Both the position numbers and the translations under genes were made by a program. A model generated the notes under the pieces. It made no database searches and was not told where the DNA came from. It saw only the letters and a program-made list of their open reading frames with translations. This document shows positions 1-9,213 of a DNA stretch of 64,000 bases, one piece after another (positions within the stretch are counted from its first letter, which is position 1; each line of letters opens with the position of its first letter). The stretch comes from Elsinoe arachidis (Eukaryota > Ascomycota > Dothideomycetes > Myriangiales > Elsinoaceae): positions 2,864,501-2,928,500 of the forward strand of contig JAAPAX010000006.1 in NCBI GenBank assembly GCA_013372555.1. Direction: 5' to 3'.

Positions 1-441
1 GTCAAATCTCCCTGCGCATCCAACGATCCACACCTCAATCCTAAACCTTCCCAAGACGTCCTCCTACAAATCCCTGCCGCCTGCACACGATCCCCGTCGC
101 TAGATAATATCACTGCCTCTCTCTCCTCCTCTTGGTCTTCGCTTCACCACGCTCCCTTCTCTGGAACCATCCCTGTACGCCTGTTTTAATTGCTCGACCG
201 TTTGTTTGGCTGCCCCCTGCTTGGTCTGACGACATTGGTTCGGCTTAATCTACTACAAGTCAGCTTCGACGCTCAGCCTTGGTCCGTCTGACTCTTGGGA
301 GACCGCCTTATCATACTCAAATACTCGGTGTCCGGACTGCCGCGCTGTAATATCCTGCACGACTTTGCGCGCAATCCGTCGAAATAGTGGATTACAGCCC
401 GGCGCATTCAACGTCTCTAGGCGCACGCGCCGTACACAACC
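1..441. other. 5' flank of the mannosyltransferase gene
   Basis: No open frame here looks like a gene. The stretch has pyrimidine-rich tracts (around 110-145) of the sort common in filamentous-fungal promoters. It most likely holds the promoter and 5' UTR of the gene starting at 442. Confidence 0.5.
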
Positions 442-1512
442 ATGCGGCGCGCTGTAGTGATCTTCTTGATCCTCAATGTTGGAATCATCCTGTTCCTGCT
501 ACAGTCTGTCTGGACTCTCCTCACCTTGCTTGTGGTCGACGGTTCCGCAGATGCCATCTCACGCGCCGAGCTGCCCGCACCGGGTTCAGATGCGATCGAC
601 GGACGGGAGCAAATGATACCGAAGATCATACATCAGACATATATCAACGCCAGCATACCACCAGTCTGGCAAGAGGCACAACAATCTTGTATTGATCTGC
701 ACACTGAGAAAGATGGCTGGGAGTACAAGCTCTGGACGGACGCGAAGAGTCGGGAATTTGTCGCCGCAGAGTACCCGTGGTTCTTGGAGACATTCGATAA
801 CTACGACTACCCTATCCAACGAGCCGACGCGATCAGATACTTTGTGCTGGCATACTACGGAGGCATCTACATCGATCTGGACGACGGCTGCAATCGCAGA
901 CTCGACCCGCTGCTCAGCTACCCTGCGTGGGTCAGGAGGACCGCGCCAACAGGTATCTCCAACGACGCCATGGGCGCTGTACCACGACACCCTTTCTTCC
1001 TCCGTGTGATCGACTCGTTACCAAAGTACAACCGCAAGTGGGTCTTGCCGTATATCAGCGTCATGGCTTCAACTGGTCCGCTCTTCCTCAGTATCATCTG
1101 GAGACATTGGAGCTCGGAAGGATTGAACGTGGGAGATGGATGGGACGGAGCAAGAGTGCGCGTCCTCTTCCCTGACGAGTACAACAACCACTCATGGAGT
1201 TTCTTCACCCATCATCTCGGTAACTCGTGGCATGGCAAGGACGTCAAGCTGATCTTCTGGGTAAGCACTCCAACACATCCCCTGTACAAGCAGCCTGCTA
1301 ACATCCTTCAGATGGGCCGTCACTGGTTCATGATCACCGTCGTCGGCTTCATCGTCGGCTTCACCGTCATCGGCGGCATCTGGTTCATCTACCGCCGCTT
1401 CATCGTGCCCCACCAACACCACCTCCACCCGGGCTCGAAACGCCCCCTCTCCTTCTGGCGCCGTATGAGCGGCTCAAAAGAATACGAGCTCGTCGCTGTG
1501 CACCCTGCATAA
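442..1512 (+). CDS. Inositol phosphoceramide mannosyltransferase, GT32 (SUR1/CSG1-like)
   Basis: Probable Golgi enzyme that adds mannose to inositol phosphorylceramide in sphingolipid synthesis. The protein starts with an N-terminal membrane anchor (about residues 4-27). It then has IPKIIHQTY near residue 60, the sugar-binding block typical of glycosyltransferase family 32 (RADAIRYFVLAYYGG), and the DXD motif in YIDLDDG near residue 150. A second hydrophobic segment (VVGFIVGFTVIGGIWFIY) lies near the C-terminus, as in SUR1/CSG1 proteins. An intron at 1261-1311 (51 nt, GTAAGC...CTAAC...CAG) is very likely although it is in frame and stop-free: splicing joins LIFW directly to MGRHWF, which is the family-like reading. 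Spliced length is 339 aa, unspliced 356. Activity also requires a CSG2-type partner in yeast; none is visible here. Confidence 0.88.
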   Translation: MRRAVVIFLILNVGIILFLLQSVWTLLTLLVVDGSADAISRAELPAPGSDAIDGREQMIPKIIHQTYINASIPPVWQEAQQSCIDLHTEKDGWEYKLWTDAKSREFVAAEYPWFLETFDNYDYPIQRADAIRYFVLAYYGGIYIDLDDGCNRRLDPLLSYPAWVRRTAPTGISNDAMGAVPRHPFFLRVIDSLPKYNRKWVLPYISVMASTGPLFLSIIWRHWSSEGLNVGDGWDGARVRVLFPDEYNNHSWSFFTHHLGNSWHGKDVKLIFWVSTPTHPLYKQPANILQMGRHWFMITVVGFIVGFTVIGGIWFIYRRFIVPHQHHLHPGSKRPLSFWRRMSGSKEYELVAVHPA

Positions 1513-2321
1513 GCACCATTAATCACGACCATACCTCGATCAGCATCCTCTTCTTGTCCATATTAATCTCAAAGCGAAGGCGTGGGTGGTATATTCTCCT
1601 TCTACTCCTGTCGTTTGATTTATGCATTGCGAGGAGGAGGGAAGCAAGCATTGTTCTGAGCTGTCTGTGAGACGTGCTTTTAATGCTTGTCTGAGCGCTA
1701 TGACGCTAGAGGACATGAATATCTAATACATCTGGCGCATATTGTGTGGCCATTGACACAAATATTTGTTCTCTCTTGTCTCCTTGATGTGATTGCGCTT
1801 GACTCAGGCAGCTATCGCCTGTTGCCACCCTTGTCGCCCTGCTCCACATCGATCTGACTGATCATAACCGATTCACCACTTGGTTAAGATCAGAAGCCGA
1901 ACCGCAGTCGCTACTCCGGTTTCATTCATCCTCCACGTCTCTCGACTGTGCGTCAACCTGGTCTTCACACACCGACGCGCCACCGCTCATGCCCAGACAT
2001 CTACCCGCTTCACATACGTCCCAGTTCGTACCCAGTTCGCACCCAGTTCGGTCGAGGACCATCTCAAACCAGACTCATCTCTCACCTGGCAACCTGCACG
2101 TGAAAGTGTCTTTGGCTGCCACGTCACATAATAGTCAACACGGGAAGTGTCTGGAATCTCTGCATGTGACAGACGCTATCCCTCTTCCGGGCCTTGAGAG
2201 AAGGTATAAAATCCTGAGTCGCTGCCTCCTCGACACTTTCACCTTCTCTACTCACACACACATTCAGCCTGCTATACCACACTCCTCAGACCACAACACA
2301 TTATCAATCAAGATATCAGCC
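1513..2321. other. Intergenic region with promoter of the 133-aa basic protein gene
   Basis: It contains the 3' flank of the mannosyltransferase gene and then a promoter with a TATA box at 2205-2210. A GTGAAAG (2100-2106) and a CTTTCAC (2236-2242) match the heptamer that recurs before the next gene. The overlapping open frames at 1880-2447 show no coding-like composition. Confidence 0.5.
2205..2210 (+). promoter_or_regulatory. TATA box
   Basis: TATAAA lies about 115 nt before the ATG at 2322, in a CT-rich leader. The next small gene has the same arrangement. Confidence 0.6.
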
Positions 2322-2827
2322 ATGGCAACAACACTTAAGAAGAATGATCCCGAGACTTTCCTATTTATGCTCGCGGCCACTTGTAACATCGACCTGGATT
2401 CCGTGAGATTCACATACCCCTCATTTGTTAGGCACTCTCAGGACTGACACCCTACAGATCGACCAGTTCAAGCTTGCAGGCTTGGCCGGAGTCAAGAAGA
2501 CCACAGTAGAGCCATGGGTCCGCGATGCAAAGCTTAAGGTCAAGAAAATCAATGAGGAGGGCATCGCAAAGGGCATCCTGAAGGCAGACGGTAGCGTCAA
2601 TCGCGACATGGTGGTCGAGGGTCGTGCTGCTAGTAAGAAGGGCAAGGGAAACAGTGACGTTGAAGACGAAACCCTTCACGGTACGCCTGACCTCTTGCAA
2701 CTCACTTGGAAGATACTAACATACTACAGGCGTCAAGGCAGGGAAGGTCACGAAGGCAAAAGGGAAGACTAAGAAGGACAAACTTGTCAAGTCAGAGGAG
2801 GATGACGCTGAAGATGGTGCCAACTAA
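2322..2827 (+). CDS. Small basic protein, 133 aa, function unknown (three exons)
   Basis: Exons are 2322-2402, 2458-2680 and 2730-2827. The introns (55 and 49 nt) have GTGAGA...CAG and GTACGC...ACTAAC...CAG signals, and the frame is kept through both. The N-terminal 60 residues look helical (NDPETFLFMLAAT; IDQFKLAGLAGVKKTTVEPWVRDAK). The C-terminal half is lysine-rich with an acidic end, as in chromatin- or nucleic-acid-associated proteins. I do not recognise a named family. The layout (short helical domain in exon 1, then a basic Lys/acidic tail) resembles that of the next gene on the same strand, so they may be distant paralogues. The single-exon reading that ends at 2447 is an artefact of reading through intron 1. 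Confidence 0.75.
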
Positions 2828-3337
2828 GTCTTATCGTTAGTCAAGACAAGAGGCAGAGATCGTCGCCATGTCTGCGATGTAGCTATCTCGATCAGACGAA
2901 GGAGCACCACACGGAGATTCACACTTGACAAACACGCACTGATGAATATCGATGGTACGAGAGTAGATGCAGTCATGAAGATGGCATAGCTTCAATGCCA
3001 CCAACCCCTTATGGGCTTTGATTCAACCCCACCACTGGCCTGGTCCATGATACAGTTGATGTCTTTCACTCGTGAGCGCTCTTTTTCCGTTGTGATCCTT
3101 GCCGCTCCCTATATCGATGCCCCCAGTCAAGTGATTGCTGAAGTACCTCTCGCATAACACATTGACAAAGAATCCTACAGTTGTTCTCCTTACTTTCGTG
3201 ATAACAATCTCCCTATGAACAGTTTGCCTCCTCAGATGTGCATTCCAACAATCCACTTCACCACTTTCACATGCTTGCTTCACCTGTGGAACAGTCATCC
3301 TTCGCCTACCACAGCCGCTTTCACCCGTCTGCCAGGG

Positions 3338-3344
3338 TATAAAT
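3338..3344 (+). promoter_or_regulatory. TATA box
   Basis: TATAAAT lies about 172 nt before the ATG at 3516. It matches the arrangement upstream of the 2322 gene. Confidence 0.55.
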
Positions 3345-3450
3345 CTCTCATCTGCTCTTGGAACCCTCTTCCCTCTCTTCCCAACCACTTTCACAACACT
3401 CTTCCCGATCACTTCGGTCCTGCATACCATCCACACCTCACCTTACCAAG

Positions 3451-3476
3451 AACTTTCACCAACAACTTTCACCAAC
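3451..3476 (+). repeat. 13-bp perfect tandem duplication in 5' leader
   Basis: Two adjacent copies of AACTTTCACCAAC lie 40 nt upstream of the start codon. Each carries the CTTTCAC heptamer that is scattered through this promoter. Confidence 0.8.
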
Positions 3477-3515
3477 AATCATTCAGCCTCATCAAGCCAT
3501 CCTTCAACCGTCGTC

Positions 3516-4290
3516 ATGCCAGTCAGATGGGATGCGGCGAAGGATCAGTTCCTGCTGGTCCAGCTCGCCCAAGATATCAATCTCAGCTCTGAGCAGATCC
3601 AGCGTATCATTGACCAGTGGCGTACGTCTTCCCCTTATCTCCTGACTCCCCTCACCTTCAACACATCGCCCATTACAGCAAAAGTCACATTCACTTGTCC
3701 TCCATCACATCTCTTACATTACCACGCCACCCTTCACTTCCGAGCTACCAGTCTCACATAATGCCGCCCGCTAACTTCACCCAGCGACCGCCACCATGGG
3801 CGAGAAGCCCACCTCCCGTGCCATCACCGAGCACATCGTGAAGCTCCGCGCCACTCTCGGCAAAGCCGGTATCGGCGGATTCGCCGCCACCGGGGCCAAA
3901 GGCACCGGCAAAGGCGCCGGCGTCCCCAAGACTCCCCGCAACCAGAAGACCACTGCCGGCGGAGTCACCAAGCCCAAGTCAAAGGCCAAGCCTGCACCAA
4001 AGAAGCGCAAGCGTAACCAGCAGTCCGACAGCGAAGACGCCGACGCCGACATGACCATGTCCGACACCGATGGAGCCGAGCAGATGGTCAAACAGGAGGG
4101 CGAGGGTGAGGGCGAGGTGCCCATCACTCCTCGTCAGGTTTTGGCGAGGAAGACCAAGAGTCCTGAGGAGAAGGAGAAGAAGGCGAAGTATGTCCAGGAG
4201 ATGCTGGGAGAGAGCAGTGCGAGCAGCGATGATGAGGCTGGTCCAGGAGAGGAGGGAGAGTACAACCCTGTTAAGGATGAGATGGTGTGA
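3516..4290 (+). CDS. Fungal Myb/SANT-like small nuclear-type protein
   Basis: Exon 1 is 3516-3621, the intron is 3622-3784 (163 nt, with GCTAAC before the acceptor), and exon 2 is 3785-4290. The spliced protein has about 203 aa. Its N-terminus has the layout WDAAKDQFLL...IDQWP...PTSRAITEHIVKLR, which I recognise from many small fungal hypothetical proteins with a Myb/SANT-like helical domain. The rest is Lys/Pro-rich (KPKSKAKPAPKKRKR, a likely nuclear localisation signal) and ends in an acidic Glu/Asp/Ser tail. The role is probably DNA- or chromatin-associated; no specific function is known to me. Starting at the internal ATG at 3796 would lose the conserved domain. Confidence 0.8.
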
Positions 4291-4874
4291 GGGCAAGGAG
4301 AGAGGATCGGAGTGGTAGTGGAGAAAGGAGGCGAGGAGGGCGGTGGTGGATAATCGCTGAGATGGGACTTGCCGGTTACAGCTGGCTCTTTTGGGCTTGC
4401 TGGCACCGTTCTTTTCAATCGACCACTGGCGACCTGGTGGTTCTTATTCGACCACTTCCCATCTCTGTCCCGACAAAGGCACCGCCGTCGAGTGCGTGCT
4501 TCATACCAACAATGAGGCTGTCCCGAGACAGCTGGCACTTTTGACGTCGACCGTGGATGTCGACTTCAAAGCCAAGTCGAGAACATCTCCAGCAAGACTT
4601 TCTGGAAATAACATTGGTCGGATGCCAATAGCGCCTTCGAGTCGACAGCGACGTAGGACGATTGTCGCAGCTGGACGTATATCAGCACATTGGTCTTGTT
4701 CTCGAGGTCGGTTGCTGTAGTACCATCATGCAGCAGCATCCTGCTTCCACAACTCTTCTTTTCCATTTCTCAGCACAGCAACAATGGCATCAGCAACGTC
4801 CCCCATACCATCTCCGTAACTCCATCGAATCAAGTCTCCACTCCAGAATCGTTTCCACCGTGCCTGTTCCCTGC
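4291..4874. other. Intergenic, convergent 3' ends
   Basis: The stretch lies between the 3' ends of the Myb/SANT-like gene (plus) and the oxidoreductase gene (minus). I see no gene-like frame and no clear repeat. Confidence 0.5.
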
Positions 4875-5738
4875 TCAGTACCCAACAGTGACACTGTTAA
4901 AATCCGCCCAACCCTCACCCATCACCTCCTCGAGCTCCAGCACGCCTCCCCCAGTGACCTCACCATACTTCTCATCGCCCCTGCCTCCCAAACAAAGACC
5001 CACCACCTTCCTCGCCACCAACTCATCAGAGATATACCCACCCATGCCCATCTTCAGCACATTCGCCACACTCTGGCCCCCACTCAACACCCTCCCAATC
5101 CTCAAGCAATAAACCTCACACATCCCCTGCCCCTTCTCATCCGCCAACTCCAACAACGCTTTCTCCCCCGCCCCTTTCAGCTTCCTAAACTTCGCATCCA
5201 TCCACAGCGACTGAAACTGGTCCTGCACCGCATTGTACGTGGAGAAGTACACAAACCGCAACGGCCTCCTCTGGCTCTCAGGGTCAATATATCTTGCCTT
5301 CCTCCCCTTGGCCTTCCCCTCTCCCTCCCCTTCTCTCCCCCCTTCTTCCCTCCCCTCCCCCTCCCCATCCCCCCTCAAACCCGCCGGCGAAGGCACCAAC
5401 CCCGTCTCCAAGCATCCCTCAAGAAGCCTCAACCCCGCCCCAACATTCGCATCATACGCATCCTCCCACGTCCTGAATCTCCCCACCATTCCCCCAACAC
5501 ACCAAATGACAGCATTGATCTTGAACTCATCCCTCAGACGCAGGAAGAGTTGCTCGGGGAAAGAGGAAAAGTCAGGGTGGATGATTTGTGTGACCTTGGG
5601 GTGGGCGAGGATAGGGGCGGACCGGATGGAGGACCGGGAGAGGAGGATCAGGGAGGTGGTGAAGGGGGAGGAGAGGAGGGGGGGGATGAGGGTGGTGGAG
5701 AGGGAGGAGGTGGCGCCTATTAGGAGGATGTGGGTCAT
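4875..5738 (-). CDS. NAD(P)-binding Rossmann-fold protein (atypical SDR, HTATIP2-like)
   Basis: A 287-aa protein with an N-terminal nucleotide-binding pattern (HILLIGATSSLSTTLIPPLL) and a later block RPLRFVYFSTYNAV...K that fits an atypical short-chain dehydrogenase. The central loop (about residues 120-160) is rich in Gly/Glu/Lys and looks like low-complexity insertion. The start at 5738 is chosen because the Rossmann strand begins right there. The frame stays open for another 72 codons upstream, but that extension is Pro/Ser/His-rich and looks like untranslated leader. The closest family I can suggest is the HTATIP2/TIP30-like group; the substrate is unknown. Confidence 0.72.
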   Translation of the reverse strand: MTHILLIGATSSLSTTLIPPLLSSPFTTSLILLSRSSIRSAPILAHPKVTQIIHPDFSSFPEQLFLRLRDEFKINAVIWCVGGMVGRFRTWEDAYDANVGAGLRLLEGCLETGLVPSPAGLRGDGEGEGREEGGREGEGEGKAKGRKARYIDPESQRRPLRFVYFSTYNAVQDQFQSLWMDAKFRKLKGAGEKALLELADEKGQGMCEVYCLRIGRVLSGGQSVANVLKMGMGGYISDELVARKVVGLCLGGRGDEKYGEVTGGGVLELEEVMGEGWADFNSVTVGY

Positions 5739-6339
5739 TTTTCTGTTTCTGTTCGGAGGTCTGATAGGTGGAGGGCAGGAGAAGGGTAGGTGGTTGTTGA
5801 TGCTTGGTTTTAGACAGGATGGGATGGAGGAAGTGGCGATGGGAGGCGAGGGAAGGGTGGTTGGGATGGCATGAAGTCGGATGGCCGCGGGGTGGGTGGG
5901 GCAGGTCACGGTCACGTGGGAGGAACAGAAGAAGAGCGTCTTTTGTTTCCACACCGGCCAATGTTCGCTGAGCAGTGCAAATTTTGGTCAGTGGGGCAGA
6001 GATTACCTGCAGAGATGGCAGCGATGGGATCAAAATGAATCATGGTCCGCTGGAACGCGCTGGTTGTACAGTCGTTGCAGTTCAGAGCACATGGCGAAAG
6101 CTCCATCAGGACTTGACGACGTCTCGAAAAGGAATCTTCATACGCTATCATCACTCATGAAAAGCTGTTGCACCACCAGACGACCTGTCGCCCTCTATGC
6201 CTTGTCCGCTACCTGCATCGCCTTTTCCACAAGCCGCGTACCCAAGGCTTCCCATCTTAGCCACACCGCGATTCCCTGAACCCTACTTTCCATCATCCTG
6301 TGCCTCTGCAATTCCCTCCCGTCTCAAACCCGTAACATC
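5739..6339. other. Intergenic
   Basis: It holds the 5' flank of the Rossmann-fold gene (minus strand) and the 3' flank of the transporter gene (minus strand). Short open frames on both strands show no recognisable domain. Confidence 0.5.
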
Positions 6340-8280
6340 CTACGCACTCTCCTCCTTAATCCTCCTCGCCAACACCGCCGCCCCCACCGCCGCCAACCCC
6401 CCAAACCGCAACACCCACCCCACCGAATCATCCCCCGGCTGCCCCCTCGGCTTCTGCAAAAACCTAAAAATCAAGCTACTCACCAACGTAGCAATCACCT
6501 GCGGCGCCGCAATCGCAACATTATGAATCCCCAACACCACACCCGCCTGATCCGCACCCTGACTCGGATCCTCCCCCTCCGCCAAAAGCTGGGCGTCCCT
6601 ATCGTCCCTGCTCGGCCGGATACGGTGCTGCCTTATCGCCTCGCGCTTCGAGATTTCGGCCGCGATGAGCGCGTAAGGCGCCCAGTTCGTGACGGCCCAG
6701 GGGATGCCGATGAATGCGACGAGGGCGGTGGCGGCGCGGGTGGAGCGGACGAGGAGGGTGAGCCAGGTGGCGAGGGCGAAGAGGAGGTGGGACGCGATGT
6801 AGAGTCTGCGGAGCGTGAGGTGAGGGATGCGCGGGGAGGGGATGGTCTTAATGCGGCGGAGGAAAGTGGATTTGCGTTTCGAGTTGAGGGGACGGGAGAA
6901 GTAGCCGTCGCCGCCGTGGAAGGAGGAGGGGGTGGCGGCGGCGCCTGGGGTCATGGGGGTTTTGGGTGGGGGCCCAGGGGCGCGAAAGGTGGGTTGGATG
7001 AGGAGCGGGAGGAAGACGGAGGAGCAGAAGGTTGTGATGGCGAAGATGAGGAGGGAGAAGGAGGCGAGACGGGTGCCGCGGTTCCAGATTTCGTCGATCT
7101 CGGCCGGGGTGAGGTTGGGGTTGGCTTCGAAGAAGGGGTCGGCGTAGATTTCGGCGATGAAGGTGGTGGTGTAGAAGAGGAAGGGGAACCAGCCGATCCA
7201 AGCGAGGAATTGGGTCTGACAGACGCGCATGATCTGTGGTGGGAGGCGTCGTATCGCAAAGTATAGATCGCGGAAGAATGCGAGGATGCCTTCTTTGCGC
7301 TCTGCAGGCTCTCCGTCCAGACGTGGGTCTCGTTCTCTTATTGATAGACATGATATGGTGACTGTGACTCCCAATGCTATGCATGCAATGACGCAGAGGA
7401 CCTTGAATTGTGTGTTTCCGAGCCAAGGTAGGATCTCCGGTAAGTCGACATAGCCAGACAGGTATCCAAGAATGTTACCAACTCCCGAGATTCGTGACGC
7501 CCAAGCATTGGCATCATTCTGCTGATGTGCCGGAGCATTGTCGACTATAAACGCCCTGACCGCTGCTTGAATAACATTGATGGCGAAATCAAGCACATAG
7601 ATGATGGCCACAGCAAAGACAATCGAGACGGTCCGCACAGCTTGCCCTTCCTGGTCGACTCCAAAGATGCCCAGAATCGTAGCAATAATCTCCTTTGCCC
7701 AAGCCAGACAGAAGAGTGATATGATAGTAGCAATGGCGCCTCCCACCATGAAAGGTCTCCGCTTGCCCCACTTCAACCTTGATCGATCACTCTTGACGCC
7801 AACATATGGTTGAACCAAGGTTCCTGACAGCGGTCCCGCAATCCAGACAAAGGCCAGCAGCGACTTGCTGATACCCAGACCGAGTAAGTACGGCGAGCCA
7901 TATGCTAGCTCTACTGACCAACATATTTGCAGACCGCCGATAGCGATTGTGAGTAGTATGAGATATGGTGTGCTTCTCGACTCTTCCGGTTCACCTTCTT
8001 CCCAATCGTCACTGTCCGGCGACCGTATGGACGACATTGGTGAGATTGACCTATCATCCCGCCGTTGTGAAGGTAGTATCAGAGGAGAGTTCTCATTCGC
8101 GTCCTTTCTCAGCATGTCAATCGACCTGCTACCTTGCCGGCTGTCGAATGATCTCGAGAACGAGTCTCTCCCCCGATTGTGTGTGAATTGTAGTCCCAGC
8201 CCGCTGGGCCTCTTTCTTGGTGAGCTCATGACGCTCTCGTCCGTAGGACTCGTCAAATTCTCTACCTCTTCCCGAGACAT
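6340..8280 (-). CDS. Sucrose/alpha-glucoside:H+ symporter-like transporter (GPH/SUT type)
   Basis: A 646-aa membrane protein in one exon. After a 115-residue Ser/Arg-rich cytosolic N-terminus come about 12 hydrophobic segments. The loop GVKSDRSRLKWGKRRP after the second or third segment matches the conserved SUT/GPH signature (GxxSDRxxxxxGRRRP), and WSVELAYGSPYLLGLG is a typical first-helix sequence of the family. Related fungal proteins import sucrose or maltose with protons (for example fission yeast Sut1). A large central loop carries Pro/Gly-rich sequence. The start at 8280 gives MSREEVENL; an in-frame ATG 22 codons upstream is less likely. The substrate cannot be decided from sequence alone. 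Confidence 0.85.
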   Translation of the reverse strand: MSREEVENLTSPTDESVMSSPRKRPSGLGLQFTHNRGRDSFSRSFDSRQGSRSIDMLRKDANENSPLILPSQRRDDRSISPMSSIRSPDSDDWEEGEPEESRSTPYLILLTIAIGGLQICWSVELAYGSPYLLGLGISKSLLAFVWIAGPLSGTLVQPYVGVKSDRSRLKWGKRRPFMVGGAIATIISLFCLAWAKEIIATILGIFGVDQEGQAVRTVSIVFAVAIIYVLDFAINVIQAAVRAFIVDNAPAHQQNDANAWASRISGVGNILGYLSGYVDLPEILPWLGNTQFKVLCVIACIALGVTVTISCLSIRERDPRLDGEPAERKEGILAFFRDLYFAIRRLPPQIMRVCQTQFLAWIGWFPFLFYTTTFIAEIYADPFFEANPNLTPAEIDEIWNRGTRLASFSLLIFAITTFCSSVFLPLLIQPTFRAPGPPPKTPMTPGAAATPSSFHGGDGYFSRPLNSKRKSTFLRRIKTIPSPRIPHLTLRRLYIASHLLFALATWLTLLVRSTRAATALVAFIGIPWAVTNWAPYALIAAEISKREAIRQHRIRPSRDDRDAQLLAEGEDPSQGADQAGVVLGIHNVAIAAPQVIATLVSSLIFRFLQKPRGQPGDDSVGWVLRFGGLAAVGAAVLARRIKEESA

Positions 8281-9213
8281 GTTTACTTCCTCCGCGTGTT
8301 TATCCGTTAGAATGGTCAAGTGATGCCAAAGAAATAGTCGCTGCAATCGCTAAGTATGCTAATCTCCAGGAAAGATCCAGATCAGGGGCTGACGGGTATT
8401 TGTATACTATGTAGCGGATTGTTTGGAAAGGTCATGTCGGTGAGACTGTCATGCGTCTGGTGGGAAGTGACTAGGCTCTGGCACGCGAGTCCGTCTCTGA
8501 TGGATAGCGGGGCATGGGCGTGGGCATGGACCGTGGACGCGGGGACAGACCAATTTCTTTTCTGTCTCACGGCTGGTGATCCTGCAAGGCGGCAGATTCC
8601 TGCTGCAGAGTGAATTTGCGGTGGACGATGGGGATTACAAGTTAAGATAATGGGATATTTGAAAGAAAAGTTGCGGCAAGGATGTCAGGATTTGCCATGA
8701 ATGATGATGGGCGAGTCGAGGGTTCCTGCATCGAGATCACCAGCGAAGTCTCAATCGTGGATCCTCATTCAACGGAGACTGTGGAGGAAAAGCTACACGA
8801 GCCGCAAAGTGACCATGTGAACTGCACGCCTGTTGGGCACAGACTCGCTCTAACAAAGGCCCAGATGACTTCACATGCAGCCACTTGCGCTCTAGCTTCG
8901 GCGCGGCCCTGTGAGCTTGGCGACAGCGCCGAACCGCGGCCGACTTTAGCACCAACTCTGCCGTCAACCCTAGCTCGTGCAGCTGCCTGTGCTGGAAAGG
9001 ACATTCTGCAATTCATCGACATTGAAGAAGCCTAATTAATTCATAGGCAATCACTTGTGTCGTCAGTGACACCACGCATCGCATACCAATCACGACATTG
9101 CTCAACGAGACCTCGAGATTCGATGCGCATGATATCGAACATCTCCCGCAAGACAGCTCCTTAGGGGCCTGGGCTCGCCTCGGCATCAACTTGCTATACA
9201 GCAGTAGCCAACC
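8281..9213. other. Divergent promoter region (SUT-like transporter / NHX1)
   Basis: The two flanking genes point away from each other. An open frame of 117 codons at 8682-9035 has no recognisable domain and no intron context, so I leave it uncalled. Confidence 0.5.

Larger units (their letters stand above)
2828..3515. other. Intergenic promoter region with repeated CTTTCAC heptamer
   Basis: The heptamer CTTTCAC occurs at 3063, 3264, 3318, 3388, 3453 and 3466. The last two lie inside a perfect 13-bp tandem duplication (AACTTTCACCAAC, 3451-3476). A TATA box is at 3338-3344. No gene is seen. Confidence 0.55.

Noticed and set aside
4662..5723. 353-codon plus-strand frame, Pro/His/Leu-rich
   Set aside because: Antisense to the Rossmann-fold gene; no domain and biased composition.
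6523..7266. 247-codon Gly/Glu-rich plus-strand frame
   Set aside because: Shadow of the sucrose-type transporter on the minus strand.
8682..9035. 117-codon frame between the transporter and NHX1
   Set aside because: No recognisable domain, opposed by similar antisense frames, and located in a divergent promoter.
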